64,000 nucleotides of DNA from Novosphingobium resinovorum (GTDB lineage Bacteria > Pseudomonadota > Alphaproteobacteria > Sphingomonadales > Sphingomonadaceae): the NCBI RefSeq assembly GCF_027922145.1, contig NZ_BSFC01000025.1:1-64000 (forward strand). The letters are read 5' to 3'. The translations under genes were made by a program, and so were the position numbers. Shown one piece after another: positions 50,783-59,213 of this stretch. Each line of letters starts with the position of its first letter. Positions within the stretch are counted from its first letter, which is position 1. The notes under the pieces are model-generated. The model ran no database searches, had not been told where the DNA came from, and was given only the letters and a program-made list of their open reading frames with translations.

Positions 50783-50798
50783 CCTATCGAAGGATAGA
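50783..50798. promoter_or_regulatory. Strong candidate regulon site (CCTATC-N4-GATAGA)
   Basis: 11 of 12 arm positions match. It ends 52 bp before ATG 50850 of the beta-keto acid cleavage gene and lies 39 bp after the regulator's stop. Confidence 0.65.
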
Positions 50799-50849
50799 TT
50801 GCCGCGAACGGGGGGCCTGCCAAGGCCACCCGGCGCGAAAGGAATTGTC

Positions 50850-51779
50850 ATGGCCAAACGTAAAGTCATCATCAGCTGCGCCGTCACCGGCGCCATTCAT
50901 ACCCCGTCGATGTCGCCCCACTTGCCCGTCACCGCCGAGGAGATTGCGGAATCGGCGATCGGCGCCGCCGAAGCGGGCGCGGCGATCATCCACCTCCACG
51001 CGCGCAATCCCGTCGATGGCCGCCCCGATCAAAACCCCGACTTGTTCGAGCCTTTCCTGAAGGTCATCCGCCAGCGCAGCGACGCGGTCATCAACCTGAC
51101 CACCGGCGGCCACCCGTCGATGACGGTGGAGGAGCGCATCCGCCCGGCAAAGACGTTTGCGCCCGAAGTCGCCAGCCTCAACATGGGCACCATGGGCTTC
51201 GGCCTGTTCCCGATGCTCGACCGCTACAAGGACTTCAAGCACGCGTGGGAACCCGCCGCGCTCGAGGCGTCGCGCGATCTTGTGTTCAAGAACACCTATG
51301 CCGACATCGAGCACCTGCTGACCACGCTGTCGCCCCTGGGCACGCGTTTCGAATTCGAGTGCTACGACACCAGCCACCTCTACAATCTCAAGTATTTCCT
51401 CGATCGCGGGCTGGTTAAGGCGCCGCTGTTCATCCAGACCTGCTTCGGCATCCTGGGCGGCATCGGCGGCCATCCCGACGATGTCATGCACATGAAGCGC
51501 ACCGCCGATCGCCTGTTCGGCGACCAGTACGAGTGGTCGGTGCTGGGCGCGGGCGCGCGCCAGATGGGGATCGTCGCGATGGCCGCCTCGATGGGCGGGA
51601 ACGTCCGCGTCGGTCTGGAGGATTCGCTGTGGGGCGGCCGGGGGCGGCTGGCCGAGACGAACGCCGAGCAGGTCCGCACCGCGCGCCAGATCATCGAAGG
51701 GATGGGCCTCGAAGTCGCCACGCCCGCCGAGGCGCGCGCGATGCTCGATCTCAAGGGCGCGGACCGGACCAACATCTGA
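50850..51779 (+). CDS. Beta-keto acid cleavage enzyme (BKACE/DUF849)
   Basis: 309 residues, a zinc TIM barrel. KVIISCAVTGAIHTPSMSPHLPVTAEEIAESAIGAAEAGAAIIHLHARNP carries the metal HxH motif (HLHAR), followed by NLTTGGHPSMTVEER, FECYDTSHLYNL, and VLGAGARQMGIVAMAASMGGNVRVGLEDSLW. The family condenses a beta-keto acid with acetyl-CoA to give acetoacetate and a new CoA ester. It would shorten a beta-keto carboxylate and re-form a thioester. GAAAGGAA precedes ATG 50850. The next gene starts on its stop codon. Confidence 0.9.
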   Translation: MAKRKVIISCAVTGAIHTPSMSPHLPVTAEEIAESAIGAAEAGAAIIHLHARNPVDGRPDQNPDLFEPFLKVIRQRSDAVINLTTGGHPSMTVEERIRPAKTFAPEVASLNMGTMGFGLFPMLDRYKDFKHAWEPAALEASRDLVFKNTYADIEHLLTTLSPLGTRFEFECYDTSHLYNLKYFLDRGLVKAPLFIQTCFGILGGIGGHPDDVMHMKRTADRLFGDQYEWSVLGAGARQMGIVAMAASMGGNVRVGLEDSLWGGRGRLAETNAEQVRTARQIIEGMGLEVATPAEARAMLDLKGADRTNI

Positions 51780-52873
51780 TGGAGGAAGCGAGGGGGCCGC
51801 TCGCCGGCATCCGCATCGTCGAGATCGACGCGATCGGTCCGGTTCCGCTCGCCGCGATGCTGCTGGCGGACCTCGGCGCCGACGTCGTGCGGGTCGCCCG
51901 CCCGGCCAGCGCGGGGGCAGGTGCGTGGGAGGACGTCGGCGGCGATATCCTCCACCGCAGCCGGGCGGTGACGCATCTCGATCTCAAGCAGGACGCCGAC
52001 CGGGCCCGGCTGCTCGACCTGATCGCCCATGCCGACGGGCTGATCGAGGGGTACCGGCCGGGGGTGATGGAGCGCCTCGGGGTGGGGCCCGATGCCTGCC
52101 TCGAACGCAATCCCCGCCTCGTCTTCGGGCGCATGACCGGGTGGGGCCAGTCCGGGCCGCTGGCGCTGCGCGCCGGGCACGACATCAATTACCTGGCGAT
52201 CACCGGCGCGCTCCATGCGATGGGCGAAAAGGGCGCGCCGCCGCCGGTCCCGCTCAACCTCGTGGGCGATTACGGCGGCGGCACGATGTTCCTCGTCATG
52301 GGCATGCTCAGTGCCTTGCTGGCAGCGCAGCGCACCGGACGGGGGCAGGTGGTCGACGCGTGCATCGGCGATGGCGTGGCCTCTCTCATGAGCCTTTTCT
52401 ACGCCTGGCAGCCCAAGGGCCTGTGGCAGGATGCGCCGGCGTCCAACTTGCTCGACGGGGCCGCCCCGTTCTATCGCAGCTACGCCTGCGCGGACGGGCG
52501 CCATGTCGCCGTCGGCTGCCTGGAGCCCAAGTTCTTCGCGCAGATGCTGATCGGGTTGGGCCTGTCGGACCACGATTACGACCAGAACGACCGCACCGCG
52601 TGGCCCGCCATGGAGGCGGACTTCGCGGCAGTGTTCGCCACCCGCCCGCGCGACGAATGGGCGGCGGTGTTCGAGCCGACCGATGCCTGCGTGACACCGA
52701 TCCTGTCGATGGCGGAAGCGCCGCACCACCCCCACAACCGGGCGCGCGGCACGTTCGTCGAGCGCGGCGGGTTTGCGCATCCGGCACCCGCGCCGCGCCT
52801 GTCGGGCACGCCTGGCCAAATCGGCGAACCACGCGTGGTCGACATCGCGCAGGCGATACGGGACTGGTCCTGA
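51779..52873 (+). CDS. Alpha-methylacyl-CoA racemase (CaiB/BaiF family)
   Basis: 364 residues. Within the class III CoA-transferase fold it has the racemase pattern: RAGHDINYLAITGALHAMGEKGAPPPVPLNLVGDYGGG. Here His in GHDINY and Asp in VGDYGGG correspond to the catalytic His/Asp pair of mycobacterial MCR. Such enzymes epimerise the 2-methyl group so that S-specific acyl-CoA dehydrogenases can act, as in sterol and branched-chain degradation. This suggests the substrate has a methyl-branched side chain (inference). ATG 51779 overlaps the BKACE stop (TGATG). Confidence 0.88.
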   Translation: MEEARGPLAGIRIVEIDAIGPVPLAAMLLADLGADVVRVARPASAGAGAWEDVGGDILHRSRAVTHLDLKQDADRARLLDLIAHADGLIEGYRPGVMERLGVGPDACLERNPRLVFGRMTGWGQSGPLALRAGHDINYLAITGALHAMGEKGAPPPVPLNLVGDYGGGTMFLVMGMLSALLAAQRTGRGQVVDACIGDGVASLMSLFYAWQPKGLWQDAPASNLLDGAAPFYRSYACADGRHVAVGCLEPKFFAQMLIGLGLSDHDYDQNDRTAWPAMEADFAAVFATRPRDEWAAVFEPTDACVTPILSMAEAPHHPHNRARGTFVERGGFAHPAPAPRLSGTPGQIGEPRVVDIAQAIRDWS

Positions 52874-52943
52874 TCGTAGGGTCGCGTCGGGGCGTCCGCC
52901 CTGGAAGGCAATCACGCAAGAAACAGGATCAAGGTTTACGCGG

Positions 52944-52959
52944 CCTATCGCGAGATAGG
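52944..52959. promoter_or_regulatory. Perfect regulon site (CCTATC-GCGA-GATAGG)
   Basis: All 12 arm positions match. It lies 97 bp before the TonB receptor start at 53056, at the head of the transcription unit containing the F420 genes. Confidence 0.7.
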
Positions 52960-53055
52960 TGGAGAGAACCCGGCAAGGCGCGCAACTAGCGCCACCACTG
53001 GCCCCGACCCAAAGATCGCGGCCGGCAACGATAACAGTATTTGGACGGGATAAAA

Positions 53056-55431
53056 ATGCATACGAAAATCCTGAAAGGCGCGCTTTTCTCGACTGCCGCC
53101 CTGTTCGCCATCCCGGCCGCCGCGCAGGAGAGCGCCGCGCCGGCACGGCAAGCCGAAGCGGCGAGTCCATCCGACATCGTCGTGACGGCCCGCAGGCGCG
53201 CCGAGCGGTTGCAGGACGTTTCGGTCTCGATCACCGCGTTTTCGGCCGATGCGCTCGAGCGCAGCACGGTCCAGACCGTCAGCGATGTCAAGACCATCGC
53301 GCCCGGTTTCACGTTCTCGTCAGAGGGCGGCAAGGACAACGTGGCGCTTACACTGCGCGGTATCGGACAGTTGCCGCTGGGCGAAGTGACGCCCGGCGTG
53401 GTCATCTACCTGAACGACATTCCGCTTCCGTCCGTCGGTTCGAACGTGCCGACCTACGACATCGGCAGCATCCAGGTGCTCAAGGGCCCGCAAGGCACGC
53501 TGTTCGGGCGCAATACATTGGGCGGCGCGGTCGTGATCGGCAGTGAAAAGCCGTCCTACGAATTCGAAGGCTACGTCGAAGGCACGTATGGCCGCTTCGA
53601 TTACCGCGAGATCCAGGGCGCGGTGAACATTCCCATCGTCGAGGACAAGGTGGCGTTTCGTGCGGCGGGCCAGATCCGCCGCCAGGATCCGCGCACGATC
53701 GCCTTCGACGGCGGCCCCGGCTTCGACAATATCCATCAGGACGGTTTCCGCCTGTCGTTGCTGCTCGAACCCGTCGACGGACTGAAGAGCACGACCATCT
53801 ACGAATACTTCAAGGGCGACGAACTGGCAGGCGGGCTGTATCTGCTGCGCGAGAACTATCCGTTCGCAGCGCTCGGCCTGGGCGCGGCCCAGCCGCAGGT
53901 CGGTGCAGCGCTTGCCACGCAGCGGGCGAACAGGCGCGGTTCGTTCGACGGCGGGATCGACGGCGGCGCGGCTTATCGCAAGACCACCTCGATCACGAAC
54001 GACACCTCGTTCACCTTCGGGGCGCTGACGCTGCGCAACATCTTCGGCTATCGCAAGAACTACAGCTACCAGCTCATCAACACCGGCGGCCTGCCGATCC
54101 TGGAGATCCCCACGGGGCTCGCCAACCCGGCGTCGGTGCCGTTCACGCTGTTCACGGCCTCGTCGGTGCTCGACCGCCAGTATATGACGAACGAAACACA
54201 GTTGCTCGGCGATTTCAACGGTTTCAACTTCATCGCAGGCGTATTCTACAACAACGACAAGCCCGCGGGTGCCAGCGGTTCGCAGTTCACCGCCTTCTCG
54301 GTCGGCTCGGTTCCGGCGCCGGCGGTTACGGCCCATGTGCGCAACAAGAACTGGGCGGTCTACGGCCAGATCGGCTACGAGATCACCGACAAGCTCAAGC
54401 TCAACCTGGGCGCACGCTATAGCTGGGACAAGGTTTCCGCCTGTGGCGGCGCGATCGGCACCACCTACGCCACCGAAGCGACCTGCCTCGCCGTCGCGGG
54501 GACCGGCGCGATCGACGGCGTTGGTACCGTATCCAACAAGGGCCAGGAGCCGAGCTGGACCATTGGCCTCGATTACAAGCCGAATCCGGACTGGCTGCTC
54601 TATATCGTGTCCCGGCGCGGCTATCGCGGTGCCAACGTCAATACGCCGCTTTTCGAAACCCCCTTCACCACCGGCGGCGTCGATCCGGCCTGCGTATCGA
54701 CCGGCGGCGTCTGCGCCGACTTGCGGCCGTTCCAGAAGACCGGCGAAGAGACGATCACCGACGTCGAAGTCGGCTCGAAATATAACTACCACGTCGGTTC
54801 GGCGCGAGGCCTGCTGAATATCGCCGCCTATTACAGCAAGTACAAGAACGCCCTTCAGTTCCTGAATTCCCAGACGACCGTCCCGAACGGCACGCCCGAT
54901 TCGCCGAGCAACGGATCGCTGGCGGTGAACGCGGCGGATTTGCGTATCTGGGGCGTCGAACTCGAAGCGTCGATCAGCCCGGTGCCGAGCATGACGATCA
55001 GCTTCAATGCCGCTTACACCAACGTACAGGTCGAGCGCGTTACCATCCCGGGCACCTTGCCGTCGACGATCGTGCTGGGTCCTGATCAGGTCAACAAGTA
55101 TTCCCCCACCTTCTCCGGCACGGCCAGCCTTAGCTGGATCATGCCTATCCGTCCGGCGGACGGGGAACTGACGTTCAACGCAGATCTGTTCATGACCGAC
55201 GACTTCGGCGGCCAGAACGGAGAGAAGCTGCCGGGCTACGAACTCGCCAATGCCCGTCTCGATCTGCGCGGTATCGCCGGGACCAGATTGGACCTTGGCG
55301 TCTTCGTGAAGAACGTGTTCAACGTGAAGTACTACTCCGCGTCGAGCGTGCTGCTGCCCTCTTTCCCGACCAGCTCGGTCTATGCGGGCGAGCCGAGGAC
55401 GTGGGGGGTATCGGCGAAATACTCGTTCTAA
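53056..55431 (+). CDS. TonB-dependent outer-membrane receptor
   Basis: 791 residues. Signal peptide at 1-24 (MHTKILKGALFSTAALFAIPAAAQ), then DIVVTARRRAERLQDVSVSITAF at the start of the plug, IGSIQVLKGPQGTLFGRNTLGGAV in the plug, and a full barrel ending in FNVKYYSASS...RTWGVSAKYSF with terminal Phe. It would import a hydrophobic or chelated compound using TonB energy; in sphingomonads such receptors commonly sit in catabolic islands and take up the growth substrate. ATG 53056 is preferred over TTG 53041. It is intact, unlike the receptor at 2568. Confidence 0.93.
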   Translation: MHTKILKGALFSTAALFAIPAAAQESAAPARQAEAASPSDIVVTARRRAERLQDVSVSITAFSADALERSTVQTVSDVKTIAPGFTFSSEGGKDNVALTLRGIGQLPLGEVTPGVVIYLNDIPLPSVGSNVPTYDIGSIQVLKGPQGTLFGRNTLGGAVVIGSEKPSYEFEGYVEGTYGRFDYREIQGAVNIPIVEDKVAFRAAGQIRRQDPRTIAFDGGPGFDNIHQDGFRLSLLLEPVDGLKSTTIYEYFKGDELAGGLYLLRENYPFAALGLGAAQPQVGAALATQRANRRGSFDGGIDGGAAYRKTTSITNDTSFTFGALTLRNIFGYRKNYSYQLINTGGLPILEIPTGLANPASVPFTLFTASSVLDRQYMTNETQLLGDFNGFNFIAGVFYNNDKPAGASGSQFTAFSVGSVPAPAVTAHVRNKNWAVYGQIGYEITDKLKLNLGARYSWDKVSACGGAIGTTYATEATCLAVAGTGAIDGVGTVSNKGQEPSWTIGLDYKPNPDWLLYIVSRRGYRGANVNTPLFETPFTTGGVDPACVSTGGVCADLRPFQKTGEETITDVEVGSKYNYHVGSARGLLNIAAYYSKYKNALQFLNSQTTVPNGTPDSPSNGSLAVNAADLRIWGVELEASISPVPSMTISFNAAYTNVQVERVTIPGTLPSTIVLGPDQVNKYSPTFSGTASLSWIMPIRPADGELTFNADLFMTDDFGGQNGEKLPGYELANARLDLRGIAGTRLDLGVFVKNVFNVKYYSASSVLLPSFPTSSVYAGEPRTWGVSAKYSF

Positions 55432-55509
55432 TCAGTGTGCCGGGCTGGGGTCGCCATCCCAGCCGGCAATGGTCTGGTCAAGGCGTGGAGCCAAAACGTG
55501 GAGTGTGAT

Positions 55510-57846
55510 GTGACGTTGGACAGGCTCTATCAAAGCGACGGGAATGCGCAGGGTATCGCCAGCCGGCTCCTGCGCGTTCGGCCCGACGCCATGATGGCGG
55601 CGGCGGAGGCCGCCACGCTGGCCGGGCACGGGCACCGCGTCACGTATTCGCGCAAGGTGTTCATCCCGCTCACCAGGCTGTGCCGCGACGTCTGCCATTA
55701 CTGCACCTTCGCGACCACGCCCGCGCGGTCGGGGACGGCCTATCTGGATCCGGAGGAAGTCCTGGCGATCGCGCGCGCGGGCGTTGCGGCCGGGTGCCGC
55801 GAAGCGCTGTTCACCTTGGGCGATCTGCCGGAGGCCCGCTATGCCGCCGCGCGCAAAGCGCTGGCCAACCTGGGCTATGAATCGACGCTGGCTTATCTTG
55901 GGGCGATGGCGCAGCTCGTCCTGCGCGAAACGGGGCTGCTGCCGCATCTCAATCCCGGTCTCATGGATACGCACGACTACGCCATGCTCCGCCCGCATGC
56001 GGCCTCCATGGGGATCATGCTGGAAAGCGTATCCGAGCGTCTGTGCGCGCGCGGCGGGCCGCATTTCGGCTCCCCGGACAAGGCCCCTTCCCGCCGCCTC
56101 GCCGCGATCGAGGACGCGGGAAGGGCGAAAGTACCGTTCACGACCGGCCTGCTGATCGGGATCGGGGAGACCCGCGGCGAACAGGTCGAGGCGCTGGTGG
56201 CGATCCGTGATCTGCATCGCCGTCATGGGCATATCCAGGAAGTCATCGTCCAGAACTTCCGCGCCAAGCCGGGCACGCGGATGGAAGGTCACGCGGAACC
56301 TTCGCTCGAGGATCATGTGTGGGCCATCGCCGCCGCGCGGTTGATCTTGGGGCCGGAGATGACCATCCAGGCGCCGCCGAACCTGCACGAACGGGTCGAT
56401 CTGGCGCCGCTTATCCGCGCCGGGGTCAACGATTGGGGCGGGGTTTCTCCGGTCACGCCGGATCACGTGAACCCCGAAGCGCCCTGGCCGCACCTCGAAG
56501 TGCTGGAGACCGCGACCCGCGATGCCGGTCGCACGCTTGCGCAGCGGCTGGCGATCGGCCCGCGCCATGCGCTGGGCGCGAAGGAATGGGCGGATCCTGC
56601 GATGGCCACGCGCGTCCTGCGCGCGATCGACTCGCGCGGCTTGCCCAAGCGCGACGACTGGGCGGCCGGGCGCGGTGACGCGGTGCCCGAGGTCGCCTGC
56701 ATCGGGGCGCGGCCCGTATCTCCGCAACTCGCATCGATCTTGGACCGGGCCGAGGCGGGGCAGCCGCCGAGCGAGCGCGAGATCGAGGTGCTGTTCGATG
56801 CCGAGGACGACGATTTTGCCGCCGTCGTGGCGCTCGCCGACCGGCTGCGGCGGCACAGTTCGGGCGAAACGCTGACGTATGCGGTCAACCGCAACATCAA
56901 CTACACCAACATCTGCCTCTACAAATGCGGGTTCTGCGCCTTCTCCAAGGGCAGCACCAAGGCGATGCGCGGCCCCACCTACCGGCTGGACATGGCCGAA
57001 GTCGGCCGCCGCGCCGCCGAGGCGTGGGAGCGCGGCGCCACCGAAGTGTGCCTGCAGGGCGGCATCCACCCGGACTATGATGGCAATACCTACCTCGAGG
57101 TGTTGCGCACGGTGAAGGCGGCGACGCCGGGCATTCACATCCATGCGTTTTCGCCGCTCGAAGTCACGCACGGCGCGCAGTCGCTGGGCCTGCCGTTGGA
57201 AGACTACCTCGCGCGTCTGAAGGCCGCCGGGTTGGGCTCGCTTCCGGGCACCGCCGCCGAGATTCTCGATCCGGAAATCCGGGCCGTCATCTGTCCCGAC
57301 AAGGTCAGCGCCGACGAATGGATCGAGGTCATGCGCGTGGCGCACGGCGTCGGGCTGCGCAGCACGGCGACGATCATGTTCGGCCACGTCGAACAGTATC
57401 GCCACTGGGCGCGCCACCTGCTGCGCATCCGCGCCTTGCAGGAGGAGACCGGCGGCTTCACCGAATTCGTGCCGCTGCCTTTCGTCCACATGGAATCGCC
57501 GATCTGGCGCAAGGGCCTCGCCCGGTCCGGGCCAAGCTATCGCGAGGCGGTCCTGATGCATGCCATCGCGCGCATCGTGCTGCACCCGGTCGTCACCAAT
57601 ATCCAGGTGTCGTGGGTCAAGATGGGGCCGGAAGGTGCCGCCGCGGCGCTTCAGGCGGGGGCGAACGACATGGGCGGGACGCTGATGGACGAATCCATCA
57701 CGCGCGCGGCGGGCGGCGTCAACGGACAGGAATTCGGTCCTGCGGAGATGCGTGCGCTGGCGGCGTCGGTCGATCGGCCGGTGCGCCAACGCACCACGCT
57801 TTATCGCGATGTCGCTGCGCGCGTTCCGGCGCACGGCGTGGGTTGA
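55510..57846 (+). CDS. fbiC: FO synthase, fused CofG-CofH (FbiC)
   Basis: About 778 residues with two radical-SAM halves. The N-terminal CofG-like half has CRDVCHYCTF (Cx3Cx2C), and the C-terminal CofH-like half has CLYKCGFCAF (Cx3Cx2C). Other recognisable parts are YLDPEEVLAIARAG, NPGLMDTHDYAMLR, LQGGIHPDYDGNTYLEVLR and TNIQVSWVKMGPEGAAAALQAGANDMGGTLMDE. It makes the deazaflavin FO from tyrosine and the ribityl-diaminouracil intermediate. GTG 55510 has GGAG 7 bp upstream; an in-frame GTG at 55435 directly follows the TonB receptor. The fused form is the actinobacterial arrangement, so acquisition by transfer is plausible. Confidence 0.93.
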   Translation: MTLDRLYQSDGNAQGIASRLLRVRPDAMMAAAEAATLAGHGHRVTYSRKVFIPLTRLCRDVCHYCTFATTPARSGTAYLDPEEVLAIARAGVAAGCREALFTLGDLPEARYAAARKALANLGYESTLAYLGAMAQLVLRETGLLPHLNPGLMDTHDYAMLRPHAASMGIMLESVSERLCARGGPHFGSPDKAPSRRLAAIEDAGRAKVPFTTGLLIGIGETRGEQVEALVAIRDLHRRHGHIQEVIVQNFRAKPGTRMEGHAEPSLEDHVWAIAAARLILGPEMTIQAPPNLHERVDLAPLIRAGVNDWGGVSPVTPDHVNPEAPWPHLEVLETATRDAGRTLAQRLAIGPRHALGAKEWADPAMATRVLRAIDSRGLPKRDDWAAGRGDAVPEVACIGARPVSPQLASILDRAEAGQPPSEREIEVLFDAEDDDFAAVVALADRLRRHSSGETLTYAVNRNINYTNICLYKCGFCAFSKGSTKAMRGPTYRLDMAEVGRRAAEAWERGATEVCLQGGIHPDYDGNTYLEVLRTVKAATPGIHIHAFSPLEVTHGAQSLGLPLEDYLARLKAAGLGSLPGTAAEILDPEIRAVICPDKVSADEWIEVMRVAHGVGLRSTATIMFGHVEQYRHWARHLLRIRALQEETGGFTEFVPLPFVHMESPIWRKGLARSGPSYREAVLMHAIARIVLHPVVTNIQVSWVKMGPEGAAAALQAGANDMGGTLMDESITRAAGGVNGQEFGPAEMRALAASVDRPVRQRTTLYRDVAARVPAHGVG

Positions 57847-57867
57847 AAAACGAAGGAAAACCTCAGC

Positions 57868-58524
57868 ATGACCCTAGCAACCATAGCCGTCGTGGGCGGC
57901 ACCGGGAATCTGGGCGCGGCGATCGCCTGGCGGCTCGCGCGGGCGGGCTATCCGGTCGTGATCGGGTCGCGCGGCGCGGAAAGCGCCGAGAAGGCGGCGG
58001 CAGATCTCGGTCATGGCCTGCGCGGTGCGACCAATGCCGAGGCAGCGGCCCACAGCGATATCGTCATCGTCACCGTCCCCTTCGCCGCGCAGGAGGCGAC
58101 GCTTGCCGACATCGCTCCGCACGTGAGCGGCAAACTCGTCGTCGATACCACCGTTCCGCTGCTGCCGCCGCGCGTCATGCGAGTGCAACTGCCGTCGGAA
58201 GGATCGGCAGCGCTCAAGGCGCAGGCGGCGCTGGGCGAGGGGGTGACGCTGGTTTCGGCATTCCACAACGTTGCGGCGCACAAGCTGGCGCAGGACATCG
58301 ACATCGGTTGCGACGTGCTGGTCTTCGGGGATGACAAGGCAGCGCGCGGGCGCGTCGTGGCGCTGGCCGACGCGATGGGTCTGCGCGGCCTGCATGGCGG
58401 CGCGCTCGCCAACTCCGCCGCTGCCGAGGCGCTGACTTCGGTGCTGATCTTCCTCAACAAGACGTACAAGGTGGACGGCGCGGGGATTCGCATCACCGGA
58501 GAGCTTGTTCCGCTCGAGGATTAA
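57868..58524 (+). CDS. npdG: NADPH-dependent F420 reductase
   Basis: 218 residues. A Rossmann protein starting IAVVGGTGNLGAAIAWRLARAGYPVVIGSRGAESAEKAA, with the SR pair that binds the NADPH phosphate. VIVTVPFAAQEATLADI, VVDTTVPLLPP, LVSAFHNVAAHKL and DVLVFGDDKAARGRVVALADAMGLRGLHGGALANSAAAEALTSVLI are typical of F420:NADPH oxidoreductase. It transfers hydride between NADPH and F420, here presumably supplying F420H2 to the LLM enzymes. The 21-bp gap to FO synthase contains GAAGGAAA before ATG 57868. Confidence 0.9.
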   Translation: MTLATIAVVGGTGNLGAAIAWRLARAGYPVVIGSRGAESAEKAAADLGHGLRGATNAEAAAHSDIVIVTVPFAAQEATLADIAPHVSGKLVVDTTVPLLPPRVMRVQLPSEGSAALKAQAALGEGVTLVSAFHNVAAHKLAQDIDIGCDVLVFGDDKAARGRVVALADAMGLRGLHGGALANSAAAEALTSVLIFLNKTYKVDGAGIRITGELVPLED

Positions 58525-58548
58525 ACCCTCAGACAAAGGACCGTTCGC

Positions 58549-59124
58549 TTGCAACGATGGACTGCGCTGGTAGCGATGAAGCAGGGTTCACAGGTCAAGT
58601 CACGCCTGTCGAACCTGCTCGACCTCCCGGCGCGGACCAGCTTGGCCCAGGCGATGGCGCGCCGTGTCGTGACAAGCCTGCGGGCGGTCAAGGGCATCGA
58701 GGACGTGCGGTTGCTGGCACCCACGCCCGTCCTGACCGGAATGACGACATGGATGCGCGATCGTGGTGCTGGGCTTAACGAGGAACTGGCGCGTGCCTGC
58801 GCGGCGCTGCCGGATCGGCCGCTGCTGGTGATCCATGCCGACCTGCCGTTCCTGTCGCCCGAGGACGTGGAGGAAATCCTCGCCGAGGCATTCGACACGG
58901 GCGTCGCCATCGCCCCCGATCGGCATGGCGAAGGCACCAACGCGCTGGCGCTGGCCAAGGGCGGCGCGCGCCGCTTTGCGTTCGGGCCGGGCAGCCTGGG
59001 GCATCATCTCGGTTTCTGGCCTCAGGCGGCGATCGTGCGCCGGCGCGGCCTGGCGTTTGATCTCGATACGCCCGACGACTTCGCCGAAGCCCGGCACTGC
59101 GCATCGGCGCTCGTTTCAGGCTGA
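58549..59124 (+). CDS. cofC: CofC-type phospholactate (or PEP/3-PG) guanylyltransferase
   Basis: 191 residues of the CofC/FbiD nucleotidyltransferase family. WTALVAMKQGSQVKSRLSNLLDLPARTSLAQAMARRVV is the N-terminal GTP region with the KSRL motif. GLNEELARACA, VIHADLPFLSPEDV, APDRHGEGTNALAL, FAFGPGSLGHHL and AFDLDTPDDFAEA follow. It activates 2-phospholactate, phosphoenolpyruvate or 3-phosphoglycerate for attachment to FO; the acceptor cannot be decided by eye. The start is TTG 58549, 8 bp after AAAGGA. CofD and CofE, the next steps, are absent from this window. Confidence 0.88.
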   Translation: MQRWTALVAMKQGSQVKSRLSNLLDLPARTSLAQAMARRVVTSLRAVKGIEDVRLLAPTPVLTGMTTWMRDRGAGLNEELARACAALPDRPLLVIHADLPFLSPEDVEEILAEAFDTGVAIAPDRHGEGTNALALAKGGARRFAFGPGSLGHHLGFWPQAAIVRRRGLAFDLDTPDDFAEARHCASALVSG

Positions 59125-59213
59125 AGAAGCGGCGCCCTTCCGTTTGGAAGGTGCGATCGCCCGGTGCGGGCCGATCATCGCGGCCGACACAAAGGCGAAG
59201 AGGGGAAGAGGGT

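Noticed and set aside
55432-57834. An 800-codon frame antisense to FO synthase
   Set aside because: The plus strand has both radical-SAM motifs and a full-length family match; the antisense frame shows only GC-driven composition.
59136-59151. CCTTCC-GTTT-GGAAGG as another regulon site before the LLM gene at 59214
   Set aside because: Symmetric but only 8 of 12 arm matches, and it lies within a probable transcript just after cofC; it may be a small hairpin instead.
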